A DNA stretch of 10,115 nucleotides from Dechloromonas sp. (GTDB taxonomy: Bacteria; Pseudomonadota; Gammaproteobacteria; Burkholderiales; Rhodocyclaceae): positions 3,526,874-3,536,988 of the forward strand of contig CP059264.1 of assembly GCA_013693915.1 (NCBI GenBank). The letters are read 5' to 3'. The position numbers and the translations under genes are program-made. The notes below the pieces were generated by a model. That model did no database searches and was not told the origin of the DNA. It saw only the letters and a program-made list of their open reading frames with translations. Every line of letters begins with the position of its first letter. The stretch's first letter is position 1. This document shows positions 1-7,371 of the stretch, in pieces.

Positions 1-540
1 GGGGAAAGGATCACCACCGCCGCCCTGGCGGCCCGGCTGGAGTGCTCGGAAGCGGCCCTCTACCGGCATTTCGCGAGCAAGGCACAGATGTTCGACGGTC
101 TGATCGAATTCATCGAACAGAGCCTGTTCGGGGTGATCAACCAGATCACCTCGGACGAAGCGCAGGGCCTGAAGCAGGTCGAATCGATCCTCGGACTGCT
201 GCTGAGCTTCGCCCAGAAGAATCGCGGCATGACGCGCGTCCTCATCGGCGACGCCCTGGTCAATGAGAACGAGCGCCTGCAGGGACGCATCAACGCCCTG
301 CTCGACAAGATCGAAGCAGCCCTGAAGCAGGCGCTGCGCATCGCCGCGACGCAGGAACCGATGAAGCCTGATGCCGACTTCGCGGCGCTGGCCGACCTGC
401 TGCGCTGCTATGTCGTCGGCCGCTGGGAACAGTACGCGCGCAGCGGCTTCCAGCGCGAACCGCTCGCCCAGTGGCCGCAGCAGTGGCCAATGCTGTACTT
501 CGCCTGCCTGTCGCAGTCCGGCGCGCCGGTCACCGCCTGA
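1..540 (+). CDS. slmA: Nucleoid occlusion factor SlmA (TetR family), 5' end missing
   Basis: The reading frame is open from the first base and ends at TGA 538-540, giving 179 residues. SlmA is a nucleoid-associated TetR-type DNA-binding protein that blocks FtsZ ring assembly over unsegregated chromosome. The window opens inside the N-terminal helix-turn-helix: residues 4-27 include ITTAALAARLECSEAALYRHF, matching the SlmA recognition region. It is followed by the family-typical segment FDGLIEFIEQSL and by LQGRINALLDKIEAAL in the dimerisation/FtsZ-binding part. Compared with the E. coli protein as I remember it, about 28-30 N-terminal residues lie outside the window. The C-terminus ends near the usual position (WPMLYFACL). 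The gene converges on hemB. The family call is firm because the similarity continues through the C-terminal half, unlike generic TetR regulators. Confidence 0.9.
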   Translation, partial: GERITTAALAARLECSEAALYRHFASKAQMFDGLIEFIEQSLFGVINQITSDEAQGLKQVESILGLLLSFAQKNRGMTRVLIGDALVNENERLQGRINALLDKIEAALKQALRIAATQEPMKPDADFAALADLLRCYVVGRWEQYARSGFQREPLAQWPQQWPMLYFACLSQSGAPVTA

Positions 541-549
541 ACGGGAAAC

Positions 550-570
550 GGCGGCGCACGCCGCCATTCT
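550..570. terminator. GC-rich hairpin between convergent slmA and hemB
   Basis: GGCGGCG (550-556) and CGCCGCC (559-565) are perfect inverted arms. A realistic fold is a 6-bp stem with a 4-base loop. It lies in the 48-bp gap between the two stop codons. On the plus strand it is followed only by ATTCTC, and on the minus strand by GTTTCCC, so the U-tract is weak in both directions. It is plausible as a bidirectional terminator or transcript-end stabiliser, but not a strong one. Confidence 0.4.
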
Positions 571-588
571 CACTGGCCAGGGCACCAA

Positions 589-1599
<1,011 letters not shown>

Positions 1600-1721
1600 T
1601 CAAGCCATTCGGATTAGGCATTCTCGTTTGCGGCGGAACTTTTCGCATTGACCGGCGTCAGATTGCGCAGATAGCACGCGCTGTCTCTCGCTCCCCTCCC
1701 TGAGCGGGTGTCTTGACCAGT

Positions 1722-2384
1722 TCAAGGCGTTTCGGCCTCCGGATTCCCCTTTTCCGGAGGCCTTTTGTTTTCCTGCACACTTCCTTCGATGCCCAGCCAC
1801 TTGCCAAGCACGGCTTCGGCCTCGTCGACGCCCGTTCGCTTCAGGCTGGAGAAGAGTTGCACCGAATACAGGCCGGCATCGCCCCAGGTCGCCAGTTCCG
1901 CCTTCACCGCGCGCAGGACCGTCGTTTGCTCCTGCCGGCTCAGCTTGTCGGCCTTGGAGAGCAGGATATGGATCGGCCGGCCGGTCGGCCGGAACCAGTC
2001 GATCAGGCGCAGATCGAGATCGGTCAGCGGGCGGCGGATATCCATGATGACGACCAGTCCGACCAGTTGCTCGCGCTTGCCGAGGTAGGGTCCGACCAGT
2101 CCCTCCCATTGCGAACGGATTCCCTCCGGTGCCCTAGCGTAGCCATAGCCGGGCAGATCGACGAAATACCGGCCCTCGGCGAGCGCGAAGTAATTGAGGT
2201 GTTGCGTGCGGCCCGGCGTCTTGCTGACGAAGGCCAGGCGCACCCGTCCCGCCAGGGTGTTGATCGCCGACGACTTGCCGGCATTCGAACGGCCGGCAAA
2301 GGCGACCTCGCGCACGGCATCCCGCGGCAGGTCGCGCAGATGGGCGACGGTGGTGAGAAAAACCGCCTGCTGGAACAAGGACAT
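1722..2384 (-). CDS. engB: Ribosome biogenesis GTP-binding protein YihA/YsxC (EngB)
   Basis: This is a small essential GTPase of the TrmE-Era-EngA-EngB group, needed for late large-subunit ribosome assembly. It has 220 residues. The G motifs are all present: G1 GRSNAGKSS (31-39), the switch threonine in PGRTQ (Thr60), G3 DLPGYG (76-81), G4 SKAD (143-146, where TKAD is more usual) and G5 SSLKRTG (179-185). I chose ATG 2384-2382, which gives the family-typical N-terminus [21 protein letters not shown] 25-residue upstream extension in frame is possible but reads like noncoding leader (proline/arginine-rich) and would run into the divergent promoter region. The start is preceded by a modest GGCGAG. 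The C-terminus carries a charged, proline-rich tail after GKWLGIEG (about residue 201 on). The DNA encoding that tail contains a strong hairpin plus T-run facing the other strand. The gene is divergent from cytochrome c4 and upstream of hemB. Confidence 0.95.
   Translation of the reverse strand: MSLFQQAVFLTTVAHLRDLPRDAVREVAFAGRSNAGKSSAINTLAGRVRLAFVSKTPGRTQHLNYFALAEGRYFVDLPGYGYARAPEGIRSQWEGLVGPYLGKREQLVGLVVIMDIRRPLTDLDLRLIDWFRPTGRPIHILLSKADKLSRQEQTTVLRAVKAELATWGDAGLYSVQLFSSLKRTGVDEAEAVLGKWLGIEGSVQENKRPPEKGNPEAETP
1734..1771 (+). terminator. Strong intrinsic terminator on the plus strand inside the engB 3' end
   Basis: GGCCTCCGGA (1734-1743) and TCCGGAGGCC (1753-1762) form a perfect 10-bp stem with a 9-base loop. 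It is followed directly by TTTTGTTTT (1763-1771). This polarity terminates transcription running rightward, although both flanking genes (hemB, engB) are on the minus strand. On the minus strand the hairpin is preceded by A-rich sequence and followed by GAAACGCC, with no T-run, so it should not stop engB transcription. It overlaps the last engB codons. Either it stops antisense or divergent transcription, or it ends a short RNA that begins in the 1591-1733 gap. Confidence 0.6.
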
Positions 2385-2491
2385 AAAAACTCGCCGGGGC
2401 CGCCAAGGCGGCGGAGAAGTGATATAGAATAGCAGGTTTGTAACTTCCGTTCCGGCCAAAGCGCCCCAAGACGCGCACTAGGAGTTCGAAA
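2385..2491. promoter_or_regulatory. Shared divergent promoter region, engB / cytochrome c4
   Basis: This 107-bp gap separates the two start codons. It holds an AT-rich patch (GATATAGAATAG, 2421-2432) in otherwise GC-rich DNA. TAGAAT (2425-2430) is a reasonable plus-strand -10 element, but no good -35 lies 16-18 bases upstream of it. A 6-bp inverted repeat, GCCGCC-AA-GGCGGC (2399-2412), falls in the presumed engB leader. The cytochrome gene has a clear ribosome-binding site, AGGAG at 2480-2484, 7 bases before its ATG. The region must contain the promoters, but I cannot assign them precisely. Confidence 0.45.
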
Positions 2492-3127
2492 ATGATCCGT
2501 ACCGCGGCAATTGCAATTCTTCTTGCCACCCCTTTTCTGTCCCACGCGGCTGAACAAGCCAAGGCCAAGGCAGACCCCGCCAAGGGCAAGGTCATCGCCG
2601 AGACCGTCTGTGTCGCCTGCCATGGCGCCGACGGCAACAGCCCCACCGCAGCCAACCCGAACCTCGCCGGTCAGGGCGCCGAATACCTTTACAAGCAGCT
2701 GAACAACTTCAAGGCGGTCGACGGCAAGCCCGCCGCCCGCAACAACGCCATCATGGGCGGCATGGTCGCCGCGCTCTCCGACGAGGACATGCGGAATCTC
2801 GCCGCCTGGTTTTCCAGCCAGAAACTGAAGCCCGCCGTCGCCAGGGACGAATCGAAGATCGCGCTGGGCCAGAAGATCTGGCGTCAGGGCGACTTCAAGA
2901 AGGGCATTCCGGCGTGTGCCGGTTGCCATGGCCCGGCCGGCGCCGGTCTTCCTGCTCAGTACCCGCGCCTGTCCGGCCAGTATGCCGAATACACCGAGGC
3001 GCAACTGAAGGCGTTCCGCAGCGATGAACGCAACAACGACCCCGAAAGGATGATGCGATCCATCGCGGCCAAGATGTCGGACGCCGAAATGAAGGCCGTG
3101 GCGGAATACGCCGCCGGCCTGCGCTAG
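2492..3127 (+). CDS. Periplasmic diheme cytochrome c4
   Basis: This is a soluble or membrane-associated periplasmic electron carrier that feeds terminal oxidases. It has 211 residues. A signal peptide (MIRTAAIAILLATPFLSHA) has likely cleavage near residue 19-20. Two tandem cytochrome c domains follow, each with one haem-attachment motif: CVACH (Cys40-His44) and CAGCH (Cys142-His146). Candidate distal Met ligands are Met88/Met91 (IMGGM) in the first domain and Met187/188 or Met195 (RMMRSIAAKM) in the second. Two repeated halves with NLAGQ..YLYKQL and RLSGQ..YTEAQL are the hallmark of c4. The AGGAG ribosome-binding site fixes the ATG. The gene is divergent from engB and is monocistronic by its own strong terminator. 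In many betaproteobacteria, as I recall, resB/ccsA cytochrome-maturation genes follow a c4 gene at this position; they are absent here. Confidence 0.93.
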   Translation: MIRTAAIAILLATPFLSHAAEQAKAKADPAKGKVIAETVCVACHGADGNSPTAANPNLAGQGAEYLYKQLNNFKAVDGKPAARNNAIMGGMVAALSDEDMRNLAAWFSSQKLKPAVARDESKIALGQKIWRQGDFKKGIPACAGCHGPAGAGLPAQYPRLSGQYAEYTEAQLKAFRSDERNNDPERMMRSIAAKMSDAEMKAVAEYAAGLR

Positions 3128-3137
3128 GGCGGTGGCC

Positions 3138-3168
3138 GGAAAGGCAGCCAGGGCTGCCTTTCCTTTTT
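3138..3168 (+). terminator. Intrinsic terminator of the cytochrome c4 gene
   Basis: GGAAAGGCAGCC (3138-3149) pairs perfectly with GGCTGCCTTTCC (3152-3163), and TTTTT follows at 3164-3168. The hairpin begins 11 bases after the TAG stop. Even allowing the innermost pairs to open for the loop, 10 or more pairs remain, so this is a strong rho-independent terminator. It separates the cytochrome from the CBS gene. Confidence 0.9.
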
Positions 3169-3183
3169 GTCGGTTCCGTGCTC

Positions 3184-3212
3184 TTGGCATTCGCTCCGCT
3201 CGCGGATAGACT
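3184..3212 (+). promoter_or_regulatory. Candidate sigma-70 promoter of the CBS-domain gene
   Basis: TTGGCA (3184-3189, 5/6 to the -35 consensus) and TAGACT (3207-3212, 4/6 to the -10 consensus) are separated by exactly 17 bases. The pair lies just after the cytochrome terminator. Predicted initiation near 3219 gives a leader of about 34 bases that includes the AGGAGA ribosome-binding site. This is sequence match only. Confidence 0.4.
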
Positions 3213-3252
3213 GCGCTGACGAGACCGATCAACCCCGTCGAGGAGACCCAAC

Positions 3253-3684
3253 GTGATAACACTCAAGCAAATGCTGGCCGCCAAGAATCGGCCTCTCGCC
3301 GTCGTGACGCCAGGCGATTCCGTCTTCCATGCGCTGAGCCTGATGGCCATGCACGACGTCGGCGCGTTGCTCGTTCTCGACGGCGACGATCTGGTCGGCA
3401 TCTTCACCGAGCGCGATTACGCGCGCAAGCTCATCCTCCAGGGCAAGAGTTCGAAGGAAACTTTGGTCAGCGAAATCATGAGCGACAGGGTCGCCTATGT
3501 CACCCTGAGCGCAACCGTCGACGAATGCATGGCACTGATGACCGAGAAGCACTTCCGCCACCTGCCCGTCCTCTCCGACGACGGCGAGGTGATCGGGATC
3601 GTCTCGATCGGCGATCTGGTCAAGGCAACCATCAGCAACCAGCAGTTCATCATCTCCCAACTGGAGCACTACATCACTGGATGA
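3253..3684 (+). CDS. Stand-alone two-CBS-domain protein
   Basis: This is a cytosolic protein of 143 residues made of one CBS pair (Bateman module): CBS1 roughly 7-65 and CBS2 roughly 73-128. Visible signatures are VGALLVLDGDDLVGIFTERD (about 36-55) and HLPVLSDDGEVIGIVSIGDL (about 103-122). Such modules bind adenine nucleotides (AMP, ATP, SAM and similar) and act as regulatory or sensing units, but the ligand and target cannot be read from the sequence. The C-terminal ISQLEHYITG is common among stand-alone proteins of this type. The start is GTG at 3253, set by AGGAGA 7 bases upstream; the next in-frame Met (residue 7) would have no comparable ribosome-binding site. The gene is flanked by terminators on both sides, so it is probably transcribed alone. 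No enzymatic or membrane domain is attached. Confidence 0.9.
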   Translation: MITLKQMLAAKNRPLAVVTPGDSVFHALSLMAMHDVGALLVLDGDDLVGIFTERDYARKLILQGKSSKETLVSEIMSDRVAYVTLSATVDECMALMTEKHFRHLPVLSDDGEVIGIVSIGDLVKATISNQQFIISQLEHYITG

Positions 3685-3716
3685 CGGCTGCCCGCATCAT
3701 TGCGGGTAGCCGTTTT
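3685..3716 (+). terminator. Intrinsic terminator directly after the CBS-domain gene
   Basis: CGGCTGCCCGCA (3685-3696) pairs with TGCGGGTAGCCG (3701-3712) as 12 pairs with one G-U wobble and a TCAT tetraloop. TTTTCTTC follows. The stem starts on the first base after the TGA stop. Confidence 0.88.
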
Positions 3717-3806
3717 CTTCGCTCCACGGGCGAAATCGGCGGCACACTGTAAGTTTTCGCGGGTCCAACACGACTACTCGACAGACGCACAGAGTGAGGT
3801 TGCACC

Positions 3807-4760
3807 ATGCTGATCAGGCACCGCCCGGATATTCCCACCTCCGCAATCACTCCGCCCGCTGTCTATGGCGGACGCCGCGACTTCCTGCGCGCGCTGGCGC
3901 TCGGCGCCGGAGCCGCCGGTTGCGGACTGCTCGGGGCCGGCCATGCCGCTAGCGGCGAGCGCACCCGCTTCGCGTCGGTCGTCCCCGGCCCCTTCTCGGT
4001 AAGTGACGAAAAGCCGACTCCATATTCCTCGGTCACCGAATACGGCAACTTCTACGAGTTCGGCCCCGACAAGGACAGCCCGCAGCGCAACGCATACCGC
4101 CTGCGCACCCGGCCGTGGACGGTCAGCGTCGACGGCGAGGTCAGGGCGCCGAAGACCTTTGCCATCGACGACATCCTGAAATGGGCGCCGCTCGAGGAGC
4201 GCGTGTACCGGATGCGTTGCGTCGAAGGCTGGAGCGCCGTCATTCCCTGGGTCGGTTTTCCGCTCAATGAACTGATCAGGCGCTGCGACGTCACCGGCAA
4301 TGCGAAATTCGTCGAATTCTGGTCGCTCGCCGACCCCGAGCAGATGCCCTACGTCCGCCTCCCCGTTCTCGACTGGCCGTATGTCGAGGCGCTCCGGCTC
4401 GACGAGGCGATGCATCCGCTGGCCCTCCTCGGCCTCGGCATGTACGGCGAGCACATGCCGAAACAGAACGGCGCCCCGTTGCGCGTCGTCGTTCCCTGGA
4501 AATACGGCTTCAAGGGCGCCAAGTCGATCGTCAGGGTGCGCTTTGTCGAAAGGCAGCCGCCCACCGTGTGGACCAGGACAGCGCCCGACGAATACGGCTT
4601 CTATTCGAACGTCAACCCCGACGTGCCGCACAAGCGCTGGAGCCAGAGCCACGAGCGCCGGCTCGGCGAGTTCTTCAAGCGCAAGACCCTGCCCTTCAAC
4701 GGCTACGCCGACCAGGTCGCCGGGCTCTACGCCGGCATGGATCTGCGCCGGAATTTCTGA
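3807..4760 (+). CDS. msrP: Protein-methionine-sulfoxide reductase catalytic subunit MsrP (YedY)
   Basis: This periplasmic molybdenum-cofactor enzyme reduces methionine sulfoxide in envelope proteins, using electrons from the membrane subunit MsrQ. It has 317 residues. A twin-arginine signal is present: [18 protein letters not shown] (residues 21-38) with likely cleavage after GHA (about 47), as expected for a cofactor-loaded Tat substrate. The sulfite-oxidase-type molybdopterin fold follows. The Mo-ligating Cys138 sits in [20 protein letters not shown], nearly identical to YedY. Other family motifs are [11 protein letters not shown] (216-226), [14 protein letters not shown] (229-242) and the [18 protein letters not shown] segment (263-280). 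GAGG 7 bases before ATG supports the start. msrQ begins 3 bases after the stop, so the two form an operon. In some bacteria this pair is induced by hypochlorous stress; no regulator gene is adjacent here. Confidence 0.95.
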   Translation: MLIRHRPDIPTSAITPPAVYGGRRDFLRALALGAGAAGCGLLGAGHAASGERTRFASVVPGPFSVSDEKPTPYSSVTEYGNFYEFGPDKDSPQRNAYRLRTRPWTVSVDGEVRAPKTFAIDDILKWAPLEERVYRMRCVEGWSAVIPWVGFPLNELIRRCDVTGNAKFVEFWSLADPEQMPYVRLPVLDWPYVEALRLDEAMHPLALLGLGMYGEHMPKQNGAPLRVVVPWKYGFKGAKSIVRVRFVERQPPTVWTRTAPDEYGFYSNVNPDVPHKRWSQSHERRLGEFFKRKTLPFNGYADQVAGLYAGMDLRRNF

Positions 4761-4763
4761 ACG

Positions 4764-5429
4764 ATGGCCACACCGGATTCCCCGGCGCCGCTCGCCCGGA
4801 TCAAGCTCGCCGTCTTCCTGCTGGCGCTGCTGCCGCTGGGGCGCCTGCTGTGGGCAGCGTGGACCGGCGACTTCGGCCCCAACCCGGTCGAGTTCGTCCA
4901 GCGCTGGACCGGCTCCTGGACCTTCAATTTCCTGCTGCTGACGCTGTGCATCACGCCGCTGCGCGTGTGGACGCAGTGGCACTGGCTGCTTCGCCTGCGG
5001 CGCATGCTCGGGCTGTTCACCTTTTTCTACGCGACGCTGCATTTCCTGTCGTTCATCGGCTTCGACCACGCCTTCGCCCTCGACGCCATTGCCCGCGACA
5101 TTTTCAAGCGCCCCTTCGTCACTGTCGGCTTCGCCGCCTTCGTGCTGCTGATTCCGCTCGCCGTGACATCGAACCAGTGGGCGATCCGCAACCTGGGCGG
5201 GCGCCGCTGGCAGGAACTGCATCGCAGCGTCTACCTGATCGGCATTCTCGCCGCGGTCCACTACTTCTGGCTGGTCAAGGCGACGGCGCTGCTCTGGCCG
5301 CTCGCCTATGCGGTCGCGCTGGCCTTCCTGCTCGGGTGGCGCGTGCGCGAACGGCGGCGCAAGGCGATTCCGGTGCCGCGGTTCGAAAACGCCAAGCCGC
5401 TCAGGTTCTTCCGGCAGAAGCCGGAATAG
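4764..5429 (+). CDS. msrQ: Haem-binding membrane subunit MsrQ (YedZ)
   Basis: This inner-membrane b-type haem protein of the ferric-reductase-like family passes quinone-derived electrons to MsrP. It has 221 residues with about six hydrophobic segments: roughly 15-32, 52-70, 82-100, 118-136, 153-170 and 174-191. Histidines at 93 (ATLHFLSF), 153 (ELHRSV) and 166 (AAVHYFW) correspond in spacing to the haem ligands known in E. coli MsrQ, all offset by two. The signature segments ITPLR (63-67) and LAVTSNQWAIRNLGGRRWQ (132-150) are also present. The start ATG lies 3 bases after the msrP stop and there is no strong ribosome-binding site, so translational coupling to msrP is likely. The C-terminal tail is basic and cytoplasmic. 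The gene converges on bioC with 3 bp between stop codons. Confidence 0.94.
   Translation: MATPDSPAPLARIKLAVFLLALLPLGRLLWAAWTGDFGPNPVEFVQRWTGSWTFNFLLLTLCITPLRVWTQWHWLLRLRRMLGLFTFFYATLHFLSFIGFDHAFALDAIARDIFKRPFVTVGFAAFVLLIPLAVTSNQWAIRNLGGRRWQELHRSVYLIGILAAVHYFWLVKATALLWPLAYAVALAFLLGWRVRERRRKAIPVPRFENAKPLRFFRQKPE
5409..5426. terminator. Hairpin at the msrQ/bioC convergence point
   Basis: TTCCGGC (5409-5415) and GCCGGAA (5420-5426) form a perfect 7-bp stem with an AGAA tetraloop. It ends one base before the msrQ stop codon and 6 bases before the bioC stop. Downstream T content is low in either direction (TAGCCGCTATTTCC on plus). It is a possible bidirectional terminator for the two convergent operons, and the only candidate in a gap this tight. 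Confidence 0.35.
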
Positions 5430-5432
5430 CCG

Positions 5433-6311
5433 CTATTTCCGTTGCCGCGTGGCGAAGCGGATGATGGCGCGGCCATCGGCGACCTGCTTCGCCGCTGCCT
5501 TCCAGGCGTGGCCATAGACGACCTCGAAGGTCGCCGGCAGTTTCCCGTCGCGGCGCAGGCGCTCGTAGGCGGCGCGCGCCCGCGCCCAGGACTGGTGCCC
5601 GGTCAGCCCATGCCGGCGCGCCTTCATTGCGCAGCCCGACCCGGAGGCGCGCAGGTCGCCGAGCATGTCGTCGAAGCGGTCGTAGGTCAGCGTCAGCACT
5701 TCCATGTCCATCACCGGGTCGGCGAAGCCGCAGCCGACCAGCATGTCGCCGAAATCGTGCATGTCGATGAACCGCTGGGTGTGCGCGTAGCCGTCGGCGA
5801 ACGCCGAGCGCAATTCCTTCAGCGTATCCGGCCCCAGCGTCGAGAACATGATCAGCCCGCCGACTTCGAGGACGCGGTGCGCCTCGGCCAGCGCCGGCAG
5901 CGGGTCGTCGAGCCAGTGCAGCAGCAGGTTGGACCAGACGATTGCGGTCGACTGCGATTTCAGGGGCAATTTCACCGCGTCGGCCGCCAGCCGCTGCACC
6001 GCGTTGTGCCGCCCGCGACCGAGCCAGCGCTGCCAGCCGGAACGCGGCGGCTGCCCGGCCCGCAGCATGGCGGGGGCAATGTCGAGGCCGACCAGTTGCG
6101 CCTGCGGGTAGCGCGCCACCAGGCCGGCGAAACTGCCGCCGCGGCTGCAGCCGAGATCGACGATGCGCGCCGGCTGGATGTTCACGTAATCCAGCCGCTC
6201 CTGCATGCGGCGGTCGACCTCGCGGACGAAGAAATCCGCCTGGTCGTAATTCGCCGCGACACGGGAAAAACGCCGGGCAACCTGCAGCCGGTCGACGAAC
6301 GCCAGAGTCAA
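5433..6311 (-). CDS. bioC: Malonyl-ACP O-methyltransferase BioC
   Basis: BioC is a cytosolic SAM-dependent methyltransferase. It methylates the free carboxyl of malonyl-ACP so that the fatty-acid machinery can build the pimeloyl moiety of biotin. From the TTG start it is 292 residues. SAM motif I is [15 protein letters not shown] (50-64), the post-I acidic motif is [11 protein letters not shown] (73-83), and the family stretch [13 protein letters not shown] (124-136) runs into RVLEVGG and [13 protein letters not shown] (156-168), which is characteristic of BioC. The start is inferred. No ATG lies upstream of the conserved [11 protein letters not shown], and TTG 6311-6309 overlaps the bioB stop as TTGA, giving the usual N-terminal length. 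Longer in-frame extensions lie wholly inside bioB. Coupled translation after bioB is likely. The carboxyl esterase partner (BioH or similar) and bioA/F/D are not in the window. Confidence 0.9.
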   Translation of the reverse strand: MTLAFVDRLQVARRFSRVAANYDQADFFVREVDRRMQERLDYVNIQPARIVDLGCSRGGSFAGLVARYPQAQLVGLDIAPAMLRAGQPPRSGWQRWLGRGRHNAVQRLAADAVKLPLKSQSTAIVWSNLLLHWLDDPLPALAEAHRVLEVGGLIMFSTLGPDTLKELRSAFADGYAHTQRFIDMHDFGDMLVGCGFADPVMDMEVLTLTYDRFDDMLGDLRASGSGCAMKARRHGLTGHQSWARARAAYERLRRDGKLPATFEVVYGHAWKAAAKQVADGRAIIRFATRQRK

Positions 6312-7291
6312 ACCGCCGTCAGGCCCAGGCGCGCGAACAGTCGGTCGTCGCGGTCGACGTCGGGATTGCCCGTGGTGAGCAGGCGGTCGCCGTAGAACAT
6401 CGAATTGGCGCCGGCGAGGAAGCACAGCGCCTGCAGTTCGTCGCTCATTTCCTGACGCCCCGCCGACAGCCGCACCCAGGAAGTCGGCATGGTGATGCGC
6501 GCGGCGGCGATGGTGCGCACGAACTCGAAGGGATCGAGAGGCGGGTTGTCGGCCAGCGGCGTACCGGGGATCGGCACCAGGTTGTTGATCGGCACCGACT
6601 CCGGCGGCTGCGGCAGGTTGGCCAGTTGCGCGATCAGCCCGGCGCGGTTCCTGCGCGACTCGCCCATGCCGATGATGCCGCCCGAGCAGACGTTGATGCC
6701 GGCATCGCGCACCTGTTCGAGCGTGTCGAGGCGGTCGTCGTGGGTGTGGGTCTTGATGACCTGCCCGTAGAATTCCTTGTCGGTATCGAGATTGTGGTTG
6801 TAATAGTCGAGCCCGGCTTCCTTGAGCTTCTCGGCCTGGCCCTCCTTCAACATGCCGAGCGTGACGCAGGTCTGCATGCCGAGCGCCTTGACCTCGCGCA
6901 CCATGTCGAGCACGCGGTCGAGGTCGTTGTCCTTCGGCCCCTTCCAGGCGGCGCCCATGCAGAAGCGCGAGGCGCCCTTGTCCTTGGCCGCCCTGGCCGC
7001 CGAAACGACTTCATCCAGCGGCAGCAGGCGCTCGCGCCCGGCTTCGGTATCGTAGCGCGCCGATTGCGAGCAGTAGCCGCAATCCTCCGAGCAGCCGCCG
7101 GTCTTGACCGAGAGCAGCGTCGAGCGTTGAATGGCGTTGGTGTCGAAATGCTCGCGGTGCACGCCCTGCGCGCGCCAGATCAGGTCGAGCAGCGGCATTT
7201 CGTAGAGGGCGAGCACTTCCTCGACCGTCCAGCGGCGGGCGGAAACGGGCTGGGCGGCGGTGGAAACGGCGGCGAGAGAACTGGCGTGCAT
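6308..7291 (-). CDS. bioB: Biotin synthase BioB (radical SAM)
   Basis: BioB inserts sulfur into dethiobiotin, the last step of biotin synthesis. From ATG 7291 it has 327 residues. The radical-SAM cluster motif is CSEDCGYC (Cys67, Cys71, Cys74) within [19 protein letters not shown]. The [2Fe-2S] ligands are visible as Cys in FCMGAAW, QTCVTLG and NVCSGGIIG, with the conserved Arg in [17 protein letters not shown] and [17 protein letters not shown] are also typical. I prefer ATG 7291, preceded by AAGG 6-7 bases upstream. ATG 7339 would add 16 residues without a ribosome-binding site and would lie at about the predicted transcription start. The C-terminus is shorter than in E. coli and ends in [10 protein letters not shown]. 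bioC overlaps the stop by 4 bp, and comF is divergent. Confidence 0.95.
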   Translation of the reverse strand: MHASSLAAVSTAAQPVSARRWTVEEVLALYEMPLLDLIWRAQGVHREHFDTNAIQRSTLLSVKTGGCSEDCGYCSQSARYDTEAGRERLLPLDEVVSAARAAKDKGASRFCMGAAWKGPKDNDLDRVLDMVREVKALGMQTCVTLGMLKEGQAEKLKEAGLDYYNHNLDTDKEFYGQVIKTHTHDDRLDTLEQVRDAGINVCSGGIIGMGESRRNRAGLIAQLANLPQPPESVPINNLVPIPGTPLADNPPLDPFEFVRTIAAARITMPTSWVRLSAGRQEMSDELQALCFLAGANSMFYGDRLLTTGNPDVDRDDRLFARLGLTAV

Positions 7292-7342
7292 GGCGGGCCT
7301 TGCTTGAGAATGATCGGGAGAAATCGGCGGCGATGTCATTGA

Positions 7343-7371
7343 ATTTTCGGGGACACCTATATTGATGTCAA
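7343..7371 (-). promoter_or_regulatory. Candidate bioB promoter overlapping the comF start
   Basis: On the minus strand a perfect -35 element TTGACA (7371-7366) is followed 17 bases later by GAAAAT (7348-7343, 4/6 to TATAAT). Initiation near 7336 gives a leader of about 45 bases to ATG 7291. The -35 overlaps the comF ATG (7365-7367) and sits in a 5-bp inverted repeat, ATTGA-TG-TCAAT (7361-7372). On the plus strand TATATT (7358-7363) resembles a -10 but has no good -35. No canonical BirA or BioR operator is apparent. Confidence 0.45.

Noticed and set aside
2385..2459. N-terminal 25-residue extension of EngB from an upstream ATG
   Set aside because: The family N-terminus begins at MSLFQQAVF. 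The extension would consume most of the divergent promoter region and has a Pro/Arg-rich composition unlike EngB.
2024..3262. 412-codon minus-strand frame spanning engB and cytochrome c4
   Set aside because: It crosses a real promoter region and two real genes in the wrong frame or strand. Its content is the out-of-frame translation of those genes.
3774..5261. 495-codon open frame on the minus strand opposite msrP-msrQ
   Set aside because: It is a GC-rich antisense shadow. Its composition (Glu/Arg/Gly/Ala runs) mirrors the msrPQ codons, it has no recognisable domain, and the plus-strand genes are unambiguous family members.
6312..6425. Longer BioC starting inside bioB
   Set aside because: The 38 extra residues are out-of-frame bioB translation rich in Arg/Pro. 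The TTG at 6311 gives the family length.
5942..7342. 466-codon open frame on the plus strand opposite bioC-bioB
   Set aside because: It is a shadow of two clear minus-strand genes. Its Arg/Gly/His-rich translation resembles no family, and bioB/bioC carry complete catalytic motifs.
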